Origin: Diabrotica undecimpunctata
Taxonomy: Eukaryota; Arthropoda; Insecta; Coleoptera; Chrysomelidae
Assembly: GCF_040954645.1 (NCBI RefSeq)
Contig: NC_092805.1
Location: 76,106,564-76,170,563 of the forward strand
Direction: 5' to 3'
DNA: 64,000 bases
Part shown: positions 41,741 to 52,801 of the stretch, one piece after another
Position numbering within the stretch: position 1 is the stretch's first letter
How the letters are laid out: each line of letters opens with the position of its first letter
Made by a program: the position numbers and the translations under genes
The notes under the pieces: generated by a model
Databases searched by the model: none
Told to the model about the DNA's origin: nothing
What the model saw: only the letters and a program-made list of their open reading frames with translations

Positions 41741-42715
41741 ACCATAAGAAAAAATAATAAATTGATTATTTGGAAACATCAATAAAGCATTATCTACTTG
41801 TTTATATCAATATAAAAAGTCAAAATACTCTTTTTTTTATTACAGTGATCAGATAATATCGATTAATAGTTAATATACCTATTTAGGGGTTTTCTTCACA
41901 TTATCTTATGTTTTTAGTGAGATGTAACTAAAATATCTGATCATATTCCATAAAAATGTATTAGAGTATTACTTCTAATTAATTAATAATTAATTATATT
42001 GACATTAATCAAGATCAAGTAAACAACAATGTAAAATATCATTCAAAATCACATTTGAACAAAAGCAATTATGTATAGAATAATCCTTACTCCTAAATTG
42101 CTTTAGCTAATTTCTTTTCATATTCCTTTGGCATATTGATTGCAAAGCCGAATATTATTAAAATAAAATATTGTATAACTTTATTTAGCTGTGTATGTTT
42201 GTACTATTTATTACAATTCATGAAGAGAAATTTCAAGACTGAAAAACATGAAAATATAACCAAAAGAAAAAATAATAATTGATTATTTGGAAACATCAAT
42301 AAAACATTATTTACTTGTTTATAACAATATAATAAGTCAAAATACTCATTTTTATTACAATGTACAGATAATATCTATCAATAATTAATATCCCCATTCA
42401 GGGACTTTCTTCACATTATCTTATGTTTTTAGTGAGATGTAACTAAAATATCTGATCATATTCCATAAAAATGTATTAGAGTGTTTCTTCTAATTAATTA
42501 ATAATTAATTATATTGACATTAATCAAGATCAAGTAAACAACAATGTAAAATATCATTCAAAATCACATTTGAACAAAAGCAATTAATTATCCATAGAGA
42601 ATAGTCCATACTCCTAAATTGCTTTAGCTAATTTCTTTTCATATTCATTCCCGGTCACTTCTTCAGAATTTACATTTCCATGTATCTCATCGCAGAACTA
42701 ATTATGGTTCAAATA

Positions 42716-42815
42716 TGTTTAAAAAGTATGTTAATAAGGTCTCAATTAAACTACTGTATTGGCTGAACATATATTAATAATATTCATACATTACCACATG
42801 ATGATGTCGCCCATT
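42716..42815 (-). repeat. gypsy-1 truncated 3' LTR
   Basis: Matches the last 100 bp of the 5' LTR (TGTAATGTATGAATATTATT to ...TTTAAACA on the minus strand). Upstream it passes abruptly into RNase H coding sequence at about 42,815, the deletion junction. Confidence 0.8.
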
Positions 42816-43950
42816 AATAATTTTAGCCTTAAACGCTGCAACCTTACTGACCCAATTTTGCATATTGGTTTCTGCATAATTGAAATTATTGGTTTATGAT
42901 CTGTTAGGACATCAACATCACACTGGTAAATAAAGTTATGAAATTTTTGTGTACCATAAAAAATGGCTAATAACTCTTTCTCTGTCTGGCTGTAATTTAT
43001 TTCATGTTCATTCATAGACCTAGATGAATATGCAACTAATTTCAACATACCATCATAGTTTTGAAACATACAACACCCAATTCCATTTTTGGATGCATCA
43101 CATTGCAAAACTATCTTTTTATTTGGATCAAATGGTACCAGAGCTGGAGAATTTGAAATTATTTTCTTTAACTTATCAAAACATTCCTGGTGTTTAGGCA
43201 ACCATTGCCATTCTACATTGTTTTTTAAAAGTTCACATAAAATTTGCATGTGCTCAGCCATATTTTTAACATAACGTCTAATATAGTTAAAGGAACCTAT
43301 TATTCTTTGTAACTCTAATTTACTTTTTGGAGTTTCTAATTTACATAAAGCATCTGTCCTCTCAGGATCTACTTTCATTCCTAAATGAGAAAACATTTGT
43401 CCCATAAACTTTACTTCTTTTCTGCTAAATTGAATTTTCTCTTTATTAAATCTAGCACCCACCTCTTTTGCTCTATTTATCACCTCTTTGACCGCTTGAT
43501 CATGTTCATCTTGAGACGCCCCTGCTATGATCATATCATCATGACAAACTACAATGTTTTTAATATCACCAAAATGCTTTTCAACTGCCTCTTGAAAAAG
43601 GTCTTGAGAATTTGATAACCCAAAAGGTAAAACTAAAAACCTGTAAGTTCCATAGTGTGTAGAGAAACAACATTTCCATGAAGAATTTTCATCAATTGAA
43701 AGTTGGTGATAATTTTCAGATAAATCAAAAACAGAATATACATTTTTGTTTAATAATTTTGAACATATTTCCTCAATGGACTCCCCAACTCTAGGTTTGC
43801 GTACTATATGTTTATTCAGATCTGAGGGATCTAAACATATTCTTAATTTACCATTACTCTTTTCGACTATCACCATTCTATTAATACTTGCCCTGGGGTC
43901 TATGTTTTCTACCTTAACAATTGCTTTTCTTTGGACTAATCTATCTAGCT
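42816..43950 (-). pseudogene. gypsy-1 reverse transcriptase and partial RNase H
   Basis: The open stretch runs from 43,876, but in-frame coding starts at about 43,940 (TELDRLVQRKAIVKVENI). RT motifs: NGKLRICLDPSDLNKHI, SVFDLSENYHQLSID (first catalytic Asp), FLVLPFGLSNSQDLFQ, and the active-site box VVCHDDMIIAG. Its double Asp is kept, but the preceding residues differ from the usual Y-x-D-D. RNase H begins IVLQCDASKNGIGC, then YSQTEKELLAIFYG and VLTDHKPIISIM, and stops after RLQRLRLKLL, where the frame runs by accident into LTR sequence (MGDIIMW). The last RNase H Asp and the whole integrase are lost. It is out of frame with the protease upstream. Confidence 0.85.
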
Positions 43951-44600
43951 CAGTTTAAGTGAATTTCTAATTTTTATTGGACACTTGGTAGGTGGATAGC
44001 AAACTGGTTCAAATTTATCATTTGTTGTAATTTCATATGTGCCAGGAAATTTGCCTGACCCTGTTAAAACTTCAAAATTTTCATTGATAAATTTATCTGT
44101 TAAATCAGACCGGCCTATCTTATTTATTTTTATAGAATCAATACGTTTTACCAAACTTAAATTTAAACATGTTTGTCCACATATCAGAACCTGACTTGCA
44201 CCATCCACAATGACAAAATCTTCAAAAATATTCTTACCCTTACATTTTACATTTAAATTTACTACACCTATAGGATGAGACACATTTCCATCAAATGCCT
44301 TTAACACATATTCAGTAGGCCTGGTTTTAAATTGACAATTAAATTTTTTATAAACATTTAAAGGAATAACATTTACATCTGCCCCTGTGTCTAACTTAGC
44401 TTTCAATTTATAATTTTCAACCTCTATATACTCTTCCCAAGTGTCTATCAAATCAACATTACATACCTTTTTCCTGCTGTTAACATTTCTTACAAAAAAT
44501 TCATTAGAAGAGGTTGACTCACAATCATCTTTTTCAGTACTTTTAATATTTTTGACCTTGCAGGCAACTGCATAATGGTTTTTTAGTCCACACTTGTTAC
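43945..44600 (-). pseudogene. gypsy-1 nucleocapsid knuckle and aspartic protease
   Basis: A minus-strand frame from about 44,600 carries CNKCGLKNHYAVAC, a C-x2-C-x4-H-x4-C zinc knuckle. It continues into the open stretch from 44,451 with YKLKAKLDTGADVNVIPL, the retropepsin active site D-T-G-A, and ILICGQTCLNLS-type sequence further on. It ends at 43,945, about 10 codons short of the RT frame. The gag frame upstream is shifted relative to it near 44,640. The active-site residues are intact. Confidence 0.75.
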
Positions 44601-45005
44601 ACTTCTTGCCATAAGCTGGGCATTCCCTCGGACCATGCTTTTTTGCACACCTTCTGCATAAAAAACTTCTTCTTCAACTTCTTTCTCTTCATTCCAAGGT
44701 TTCTTCTTTATATCATATTTCTTTTTCTCTATCTTCTGTGTATGATTAATATTTCCTGTGTTATATTGAAACTGTAAATTTTGAGATCTACTTTGCTCAC
44801 TTGTTCTGCAGAATTCTATAGCTTTATTTAAACTTAATTTGTCTATTCGCAGGAGGGCTTCTCGTGTGGTCGGATCCCTAATTCCCATAACAATTTTGTC
44901 TCTTAATGCCTTGTCTTCACATGACTCATCGGGATCTAGGGCATTGTAAATGGAACTTCTAACCAAATGTCTGCACTCTGTCAAAAAATGTTCAAATGTC
45001 TCCCC

Positions 45006-46041
45006 GGTACTAGTTTAATAAACCGGAACCGTGTCTACGGAGATGAAATTTATATCAATGAATTCTCCTTCACTTACTTATGATTGTGCAATGATTTTTA
45101 TTCGGTGCAAAGCGTTCTTTTTTATGTAATTCCGATTTAAAATATGCCCGATTTTCAAAAGCCACCGCCATTATTCGCCATTATTTACCACGAAACAACA
45201 AGAAATGACAGGAATGACAACTGTTTCTTATGATCAAGAAGGGTAATTTTAACCAGTGTTGCCATAGTTATTCAAAATTATGTTTTCTAATGAAAAATAA
45301 AAATTTACCTAAAACGTAAAGTTTATAAATTATTACCTACTTTTAACTGAAAAGTATAGCTTTTTTACAAGGGTCAGTTTAGATTTGGTTATGTTACTAT
45401 ACGTTTATTATCACGTTTTCTTATGAACAATAAAAATTTTGATAAAATTTTATTCTTATTACTGCTTTTTTACCAGCGTTAGGTTAGATTTGGTTACGTT
45501 GGTTTAGTTTTAATTTCATGTTTTCTTATGAAATATAAAAATTTTGATTTTTAATTATACAAAATTGTATTCTTATTACTGCTTTTTTACCAGCGTTAGG
45601 TTAGATTTGGTTACGTTGGTTTAGTTTTAATTTCATGTTTTCTTATGAAATATAAAAATTTTGATTTTTAATTATATTATAACATTTTTTTTATTTATAT
45701 TACTGCTTTTTTTTACCAGTGTTAGGTTAGATTTGGGTTATTGGTTTACATTTTTAATAATAAAATAAGACGATGGTTAACGGGTACTCGTTTTGCACGT
45801 GGTTATTAAGATTGTATCCACCTGTTTTAATTAAGGTAATTTTCATGAAATTTTTATATCTTTTAAAGGTTAAAACTGGCAACAATGTCAAAAGTACATA
45901 AAATTTAACTTCTTGAGCATGGCCGCCATATTGTTTTAAATATTAAAAATCTTGATTATTTTAAACAATTTTACCCATTTTTTTATAATTTAACAGTAAA
46001 AAACAGTGAGATTTAATATGTTTTAGTTACGTTTTTTTTAT
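45006..46041. mobile_element. unclassified 1.04-kb insertion with internal tandem repeat
   Basis: It is defined by the gag reading frame on both sides. A 3-bp duplication (CCC) is possible but ambiguous. The interior has about 3.5 copies of a 105-124-bp tandem unit (45,340-45,750) containing GTTAGGTTAGATTTGG and TTTTCTTATGAAATATAAAA. I see no ORF, no terminal inverted repeat and no poly(A) or LINE tail in either orientation. It could be a Helitron-like or other non-autonomous element. Confidence 0.5.
45340..45750. repeat. minisatellite, unit about 117 bp
   Basis: ACTGCTTTTTTACCAGCGTT recurs at about 45,461 and 45,578, and in diverged form at 45,702. A further diverged unit precedes (about 45,358). 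The two central copies are nearly identical. Confidence 0.75.
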
Positions 46042-46450
46042 CCCATCTTCTTGTACTCGTTTTATAAAGTTGTACCTCTCAAAGCATTCGTTAACTCTTG
46101 GGTTCACATACTTATCTAACAGCTGCATTGTGAATTCATACTTATTTAGTTCTTCATCAGGGATAACAAAAGTAGCCATAATCCGTGCTGATTCATGGCC
46201 AATAATATTTCGCAGGATGGATAATTTCATCTGATCTACAGCGTCGTGTTGTCCTGTTGCTACTAAATAATCTTCGAATGAAATTTTCCAAAATTTCCAT
46301 TCAGAAGCGGCACTCTGACCCTGGAGGTCGAAATCTTGGGGTAACTTAACATAACCTATTCCATTGACCATGCTTGCCATTTTGGGAACACTTAAATTTT
46401 TCTTTTTAATAAACTTAGCACTTAACTTTATCCTTGGACACGTAGATTCC

Positions 46451-46467
46451 ATAAATTGACTGCGCCA
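46451..46467 (-). promoter_or_regulatory. gypsy-1 primer-binding site
   Basis: TGGCGCAGTCAATTTAT starts at the first base after the 5' LTR (minus strand). TGGCGC-type sites, complementary to a tRNA 3' end, are common in insect gypsy elements. Confidence 0.7.
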
Positions 46468-46657
46468 TGTTTAAAGTATGTTAATAAGGTCTCAATTAAA
46501 CTACTGTATTGGCTGAACATATATTAATAATATTCATACATTACAACATGATCATGTCGCCCATTGTCCCCGTTGGGAAGTGGTGTTGACTTGACATTGA
46601 CATATTTGACATAGTTACCAGGTTTACGTTAAGCCTATCTTACATTAATGTCAAACA
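46468..46657 (-). repeat. gypsy-1 5' LTR (190 bp)
   Basis: Minus-strand ends TGTTTGACATTAATG and TACTTTAAACA. The last 100 bp recurs at 42,716-42,815. Confidence 0.8.
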
Positions 46658-46960
46658 AAATATAGGTATGATCTGACTTCTCATACATGCAAATCAGTGC
46701 TCATGAGATATAATTTGTTTAACTTCTGAAATTTTAAACTACAAAATGATACTTTGTAAACTTAATGTGTACTTGTTTTATACATGTATATTTGATTTTT
46801 ATCTGTAATTGTATTTATCTACAATGTATTTTTGTCTTCTTCTTCTTCGTTTGTTTTTGGGTTTCGATTATATAATCATTTACCCAGTACATGTAAGGTT
46901 ATGCTCGTCTTGCTCTAGGCAATGCACAACCAGGGATAAATTTCTACTTCTGTTTACTTT

Positions 46961-47270
46961 ACTGCTAATTGACAACTGGGTGATACTGAAAGATCAGCTT
47001 TTCCATTTGTTTATCTTCTTCATTTAAGGTTACTTTTTACTGCTAATTGACAACTGGGCGATACTGAAAGAAGAGCTTCTCCATTTATTTATTTTCTTCA
47101 TTTAAGGTTACTGTTTACTGCTAATTGACAACTGGGTGATACTGAAAGATCAGCTTTTCCATTATTTGTTTATCTTCTTCATTTAAGGTTACTGTTTACT
47201 GCTAATTGACAACTGGGTGATACTGAAAGATTAGCTTTTCCATTTGTTTATCTTCTTCATTTAAGGTTAG
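46961..47270 (-). repeat. four tandem copies of a 78-bp unit in the LINE 3' UTR
   Basis: ACTGCTAATTGACAACTGGG recurs at 46,961, 47,039, 47,117 and 47,198 (spacing 78, 78 and 81). Each unit ends near CTTCTTCATTTAAGGTTA. Copies differ by a few bases. Confidence 0.85.
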
Positions 47271-47276
47271 ATTAGA

Positions 47277-47337
47277 CTTTTCTCGTTTGGGGGTAGCTTC
47301 CAAACATTGTCACATTAGGTATATGGGTAATGCTACC
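47277..47337 (-). promoter_or_regulatory. conserved 3'-UTR segment, second copy
   Basis: CTTTTCTCGTTTGGGGGTAG followed by CTTCCAA matches 20,780-20,806 of the other I-type LINE. GGTAGC here can pair with GCTACC about 40 nt away. The role (RT recognition) is inferred. Confidence 0.45.
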
Positions 47338-47447
47338 TTCGGTTAGGATTAAGGATTTTAAGGACGTACATTTTTGTATGTTAGGATATTTCCAGTATTT
47401 TCTAGATTTATTTTATTATTTTGACAAGTATAAAAAAAAAAAATTTT

Positions 47448-50400
47448 TTATAGATCGATTTGAAAAAATTTGATGAATTTAATAATTATTTTTATAACTT
47501 TCTCAGAGGGTTTATATAGAATACTATGTAAAGATATTGGACTCTCTATTCCTGCTTTTATTAGTTCTAAATACAGATCCATATTTTTGTGTTTGTTTAT
47601 GGGACATTCAAAGAAGATATGGATCACTGTTCCAATGGTTCCGCATTCACATATCGGTGTTTCCGTTTTACCTATTTTGTAGAGATAGCAAGGAGTTTTG
47701 CAATGTCCACTACGTAAACGATTAATATTTGTTATGGTATTTCTGCCCATATACCCACATTTGGCATACCATGGTTTTATGGGGAAATCACACTGCAATC
47801 TGCAATAGTTTGGATCTTTATGTTTAATTTGGGAATGCCATTCATTGTAGAACTGTGTTAAAATGTCTTTTTTGTAACGCAAAAGATATCTGTACTAACA
47901 TTTTTTATATTATATGGTACTCTTAATTCTCTCCCAATATTCGCCAGCCTATCAGCTACCTCATTACCTTTAATCCCCTGATGTCCAGGTACCCATTCTA
48001 TTCCTATCGAGAATCCCATATTATTAGCTTCTACCAATAGTTTTTTGGTCATTATGGTTACGTAATCCATTTGATTCCATTTGAGACTGGAAATTTTGGA
48101 TAAAGCACTTTTTGAATCCGCAAAGATAACTGCTTTCATGATCCCCTTCTCAATGCACACAGAGATAGCTTTATATATAGCTATCATTTCAGTTGTACAG
48201 ATTTGTGTGTAATTATGGAGCCTTGATGAAAATTTGTAATTAATCTGTGGTATATAAATTCCAAATCCAGATTGGTTTGTTTGTGGGTCGATAGATCCAT
48301 CTGTATATACATAGGTATGATTACTATATATTCCACCATATTTTGCTAAAAACATTTCATTAGATTCAATTTCATATTTTTCATATTCTAGGCTATTAAT
48401 TGTAATAGGATACAAAAGAATTTTTCTTTCTACTTCATATATGGGATTAATTTTGTATCGGATTATATTTTTTGATTTTTTGAGTATGTCCGTATATGCT
48501 AATGAGTAGTCTGGTATAGCTTTATTCTTCCAAAATTGGTTATTTGCGTTTATAGCTTCATTTAACTTATTTAAACTTCTTATTACTATGTTATTTTTTT
48601 CAGACATTTGTTTCAATATATACTTATGAGCCAATATTTCCCTTCTAACTTTTAGTGTGGATACTGAACATTCCGCTTGTAATATTAAAATTGGTGTAGA
48701 ACGTAGACAACCTGTTATAATCCTTAAGGCCACATTTTGTACTTGTTCCAACTTCATCATCAGACTTTTACTGCAAGGATTTAAAAGATTGGCTGCATAA
48801 TCTAAATGAGATCTTACTATCCCTTTGTATAAGCTTAAAAGAATGTTTGGGTCAGATCCCCATTTTGTACCACAAATTGCTCTCATAATATTAATTCCTT
48901 TGTTTGCTTTAGCTATCATATCATTTATTTGAATTGTCATATTCAAGTTACACTGTAGATGGAACCCCAGATACTTTATTTCATTTTTCCATGGGATTTC
49001 CATGTTTTGGTACATAAGGTGGGGGAAGTTATAAGCTTGAGCTCTTTTTCTAAATATTATTGCTTTTGATTTATGTGCTGAGATTTTAAAGTTGTGTGTT
49101 TCAAACCACTCCTGTAATTTTTGTAAGTAAGTATTTAAGCAATTAATTGATTTATATATATCTGACCCTTGTACCAGAATTACAAAATCATCTGCATATT
49201 GGAAGCACTCCATTTCAGGTTTGATTAAATCATGTAAAGACTTAGAGTACAAATTAAACAATATTGGACTGAGAGGAGACCCTTGTGGCAATCCAGTTGA
49301 TGCTTGGATTGGGCCTAGTATATTGTTTGATTTATCTTTAATATAAATATTTCTATTGAGCAAGAATTGCATAATTAGGTTTGTATAGGTTGTTGGAATA
49401 CCATACTTTATTAGATATTTATATAGCAAAAACGTATTGACAGTATCATATGCCCTACTAATATCCAAAAAAATTGCGATTGTATTTAAATTTTTACTAA
49501 ATCCTGTTCTAATATAATTTATTGTTAAAGCTAAATTATCGTTACACCCTTTATTTCTTCTAAATCCTAACTGTTTTGGATTCAATATACAATTTTTTTC
49601 AATTATTTGTTCAATTCTTAATTTAATTATATTTTGGAGTATTTTGCCCACACATGACTCTAGGGCAATATTTCTATAGTTGTCTGCACATAATGGATCT
49701 TTATAGGGTTTTAAGAAAGGAATAACAAGAGTGTTTTTCCATTCTTGTGGAAATCCAGCTTTTCTGTTCATTATTTGATTAAATATTATTGACAGTGATT
49801 CTAATGCTACCTGAGGAAGTCTGCCAATCATACTATATGTTATTAGATCTAAGCCAGTAGCCTTATCCTTTTTTTTAATGACACTTATTATTTCCTCTCT
49901 GGAAATGTCCTCCACATTGTCATTGGATTGGATAACAGTAAATTCTGGATCTGTTATATCAATTCCCAATTTATTTAATATATCCAAAGCTATGTGTTTG
50001 CTGGGAAGTTTGGCAGGAATTATTGCATTTTGATATGTGAAGAACTGTTTAACAGTTCGCCATATTTCTGCTAGAGGAGTGTCCCTGTTTAGTCCATTAC
50101 AAAAGCATCTAAAACTATTTCTTTTTTTATTTTTAAATATTTTTTTACTATAGGCAAAGATTTTTTTGATTTCTATATAATTATCTGTACTTGCATCTTC
50201 TTTGTATTTTTTGATTTTTTCTTTCCTCATTTTAATTAAATTTGAGCATTCCGTGTCCCACCATGGAGGACTTTTCTTTTTTCCTGTGTGCTTTTTTGTT
50301 TCCAAAAAGGGTATTTCTTCATCACTCACCTTCTCCATAATTTGCGTAAAGGTGCTATATTCTTTACACCCACTTTTCATTAGTTCTTCTATTTTTGAAC

Positions 50401-51136
50401 AGTATTTTTCCCAATTGGCATTTTTAATGTTTCTTTTGTAACTTTTTTGGATAGATGTATGTTGAATTTGTGTCTGGATTTTACACATCGTTGGGAAATG
50501 ATCACTACCACCCGAGTCCTCTAACACATCCCATTGACATCTGTTCACTATTTCCGAGGAGATTAGTGTTAGATCTACTGCTGAAGCATTCTGACCTGGG
50601 AGTGTAATCCGTGTGGATCTTCCATCATTGCAACAAACTAGATCCAAATCCTCTAGAGAGTCAGCAATTATTCTTCCATTAGCATTAGTAGTTACCTGAC
50701 TTCCCCAAAGTGCATTATGTGCATTCAGATCACCCATTATAATTTTATTGCCTCTGATTTTTTCTATTCGCCCAACCCATCCATTTAAATCTATTTTTGC
50801 CCCAGGATGAATATAAATATTAATTATTGTTATGTCCCAATCAATTATTTTAACTGCTAAAATTTGAATTTTACTATTATTATTGTTATAAGTATATACT
50901 ACTTTATGATCCAAACTATTATCAACAGCAGTAGCAATACCACCATAACCATCTAATCTATCCAATCGATGTATTTTATACCCTCTTAAATAAAAATGAT
51001 GATTTATTTTTAACCATGTTTCATTTAATAATATTACTTTAGGGTTAAAATCGTGTATAAAAATCTTTAAACTATTATAATTACTGTTTAAACTTTTTAT
51101 GTTCCATTGTAGGATGTATGGATTCTTGGGATCCAT
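47448..51136 (-). pseudogene. I-type LINE ORF2 (copy 2): endonuclease, RT, RNase H; one frameshift
   Basis: Open from ATG 51,136 to 47,858 (1,092 codons). After a single-base shift near 47,860-47,885 it continues to 47,448. Endonuclease: LQWNIKSLNSNYNSLKIF, LLNETWL, IIMGDLNAHNALWGS, GGSDHFPTMC. RT: NYRNIALESCVGKIL, AIFLDISRAYDTVN, GLPQGSPLSPILFN, catalytic FQYADDFVILV (near residue 647). RNase H: YTDGSIDPQTNQSGFGIY, CTTEMIAIYKAI, IFADSKSALSKI, WVPGHQGIKGNEVADRLA. The C-terminal part after the shift has CECGTIGTVIHIFFECP, the same Cys/His motif as copy 1. Only that one lesion separates it from a full-length protein. It overlaps ORF1 by 56 nt. Confidence 0.88.
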
Positions 51137-52520
51137 CTAGATCTAATAATTTTCTATTTGTTGAAGTTTCATGTGTAATTAGCTTGTTCAAGTAGGTGAT
51201 TAGGTCTTCCTTATGTCTCCAATTCAGTTTTTTTAGTATTTCATTCAATATTTTTTCCGTTTCCCTCTCTATTTGTTCTGTACGTGAACATCCAGGGATA
51301 GGAATTTTAGAACTAACAGAGAAGGTTCCCTCTTCAAATCTGCCATTTGGAGATATTAAATTCTGATTGTGAAGCTCTCTGTCATAAGTTTTATTTGACT
51401 CGTTAATTTTTCTTTTATTTTTGTTCCCGCTATTTTCTGTTTTTTTGCTAAACCACTGTTCTGGGTTACTTCGAATATTTTCTATCCATCGCTCATTAAT
51501 TGGAATTCTGTCAGGTATATTAACCTGATTTGATAGAGGTGGAAATTCGTCCTGGCTTACTCTAAATGTATTTTCTTTTGATAACTTTTTATTGGAGACA
51601 TATGGATACCTTTCACTTGCCTCAAAATAAGAGAGATTATCTAATGACATAACAGCTTTAATATTCTGTTGTCTGACATATTCAGGACACTCTTTAAAAG
51701 TACTTACATGAAAATTACTACTACAATGGAGACATTTCATCATACATTCACCTTCATGTGCTTTATCAGCACAATTTTTACATTTTTTATCCCCTCTGCA
51801 TTGATTTTTTGTATGGCCAAAACGAAAACAATGATAGCATTGAACCACTGGAATCATATATGGCTTTACCCTAAAGGGAATCCCATATATAGAAACCTCT
51901 TTTGGAATTTGTTTTCCTGAAAAGGTAAAAGCAACTGTCTCTGTATTTATGTATTTGCCTGAATCATATTTTGATTTTCTTTTAAAACGTCTTACCTCCA
52001 AAATTTTAATATTTACTGAGGATGTACCCGAAAAACTAATTAATTCAACATCAGAAATACTTGCATCAACATTATTTACTACACCCCTACAAGTTACTTT
52101 ATTAGCAGGAATAAAGAGTTCATATCCATCATTTTTAATCTCTATATTTGAAACAAATTTATTAGCACATTCCCATTTCTTAAAAATAACGCTAATTCGG
52201 TTTTTACCCTTTTTATGAATTTTTTGTATATTCTCAATTTTCTTATCATGTATATATTTTGCTAGCTTTAAAAAACTATAATTTCCGACGTTATTGTTTT
52301 TTGATTCCATATAGACCTCAAATGGGCCAGTGTCGGTATACTGATAAGAATACTGTTTTTTGTCTTTTTTACTCTCATGTTGATTAGTGGTCTCCGAATT
52401 ATCATTATTTCCTACAAATGTTTTGTCTAAATTTATATTACATTCTATATCTGAATCATCTCTCTTACTTATTACCATCTCAACACTAGGAGGACCAACC
52501 CCCCCTGTGCTATCCCCCAT
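51081..52520 (-). CDS. I-type LINE ORF1 (copy 2): gag-like protein
   Basis: 479 codons, ATG 52,520, no stop. The domain starts YTDTGPFEVYMESKNNNVGN (about residue 60), parallel to copy 1's YDSGPFEVYVQGKD. Zinc knuckles (about 225-280): CYHCFRFGHTKNQC, CKNCADKAHEGEC, CLHCSSNFHVSTFKEC. The C-terminal helix includes LNKLITHETSTNRKL. Product, role and ORF overlap are as in the first I-type element. Sequence similarity between the two ORF1 proteins is clear but low, so they are separate families. Confidence 0.88.
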   Translation of the reverse strand: MGDSTGGVGPPSVEMVISKRDDSDIECNINLDKTFVGNNDNSETTNQHESKKDKKQYSYQYTDTGPFEVYMESKNNNVGNYSFLKLAKYIHDKKIENIQKIHKKGKNRISVIFKKWECANKFVSNIEIKNDGYELFIPANKVTCRGVVNNVDASISDVELISFSGTSSVNIKILEVRRFKRKSKYDSGKYINTETVAFTFSGKQIPKEVSIYGIPFRVKPYMIPVVQCYHCFRFGHTKNQCRGDKKCKNCADKAHEGECMMKCLHCSSNFHVSTFKECPEYVRQQNIKAVMSLDNLSYFEASERYPYVSNKKLSKENTFRVSQDEFPPLSNQVNIPDRIPINERWIENIRSNPEQWFSKKTENSGNKNKRKINESNKTYDRELHNQNLISPNGRFEEGTFSVSSKIPIPGCSRTEQIERETEKILNEILKKLNWRHKEDLITYLNKLITHETSTNRKLLDLDGSQESIHPTMEHKKFKQ

Positions 52521-52801
52521 TATTAAACCTCTTTAAATCTTTTTTTTTTCAATTGATTTTAAACAATAAAAATTATTTATATACAACTAAAAATTAAATT
52601 AAAGTTTATAAAGATAGGAACAGAACTATTATAATACAACCTCTCTCCACAAAAGCCAATCACGGAAACCGAAGATAGCCTCAACCCTCAACCTCAAATG
52701 AGTTTGACAGAACCTCTCTCCTACTTTTGATGGACAAAATCGACAAATTGTTAAGATTTTCTTCAAAAAACCGTGCTTCAAGTTTGACAGTTTTTTGACC
52801 T

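Larger units (their letters stand above)
44601..46452 (-). pseudogene. gypsy-1 gag, split by a 1.04-kb insert
   Basis: The N-terminal half (46,452-46,042) reads VNGIGYVKLPQDFDLQGQ, WKFWKISFEDYLVATG and ERYNFIKRVQEDG. The C-terminal half resumes at 45,005 with GETFEHFLTECRHLVRSS, then KALRDKIVMGIRDPTTRE and NKAIEFCRTSEQSRSQN. Skipping 45,006-46,041 makes the two halves continuous in one frame, which shows the inserted piece is secondary. The fold matches the retrotransposon gag (capsid) region of Ty3/gypsy elements. A frameshift lies before the zinc knuckle. Confidence 0.8.
42716..46657 (-). mobile_element. Ty3/gypsy LTR retrotransposon, internally deleted and split
   Basis: The 5-bp target duplication AAATA flanks it exactly (42,711-42,715 and 46,658-46,662). 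Removing the element restores a sequence that aligns with the uninterrupted copy in arm A near 37,300-37,320. The 5' LTR is 46,468-46,657 (190 bp; TG...CA). The 3' LTR keeps only its last about 100 bp (42,716-42,815), and the deletion runs from there into RNase H, removing integrase. A 1.04-kb insert lies in gag. It cannot move by itself. Confidence 0.85.
46838..52801 (-). mobile_element. I-type LINE (copy 2), near-complete, ORF2 frameshifted
   Basis: The 13-bp direct repeat TGTATTTTTGTCT is exact on both sides (46,825-46,837 and 52,802-52,814). Joining the flanks recreates sequence colinear with arm A (about 37,120-37,150). Order on the minus strand: 5' UTR (52,801-52,521), ORF1, ORF2, 3' UTR with a four-copy tandem repeat, GAA tail. 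It is a different family from the copy at 20.5-26 kb, though organised alike. Confidence 0.87.

Noticed and set aside
45470..45620. GTTAGGTTAG inside the 117-bp minisatellite as telomeric sequence
   Set aside because: Two units embedded in a longer unrelated period; better explained as part of the minisatellite.
45340..45750. Possible CRISPR array
   Set aside because: Repeats of about 117 bp in contiguous tandem without unique spacers, in a eukaryotic transposon context.
46809..47027. 72-codon plus-strand frame
   Set aside because: Antisense to the LINE tail and its tandem repeat; hydrophobic by composition only.
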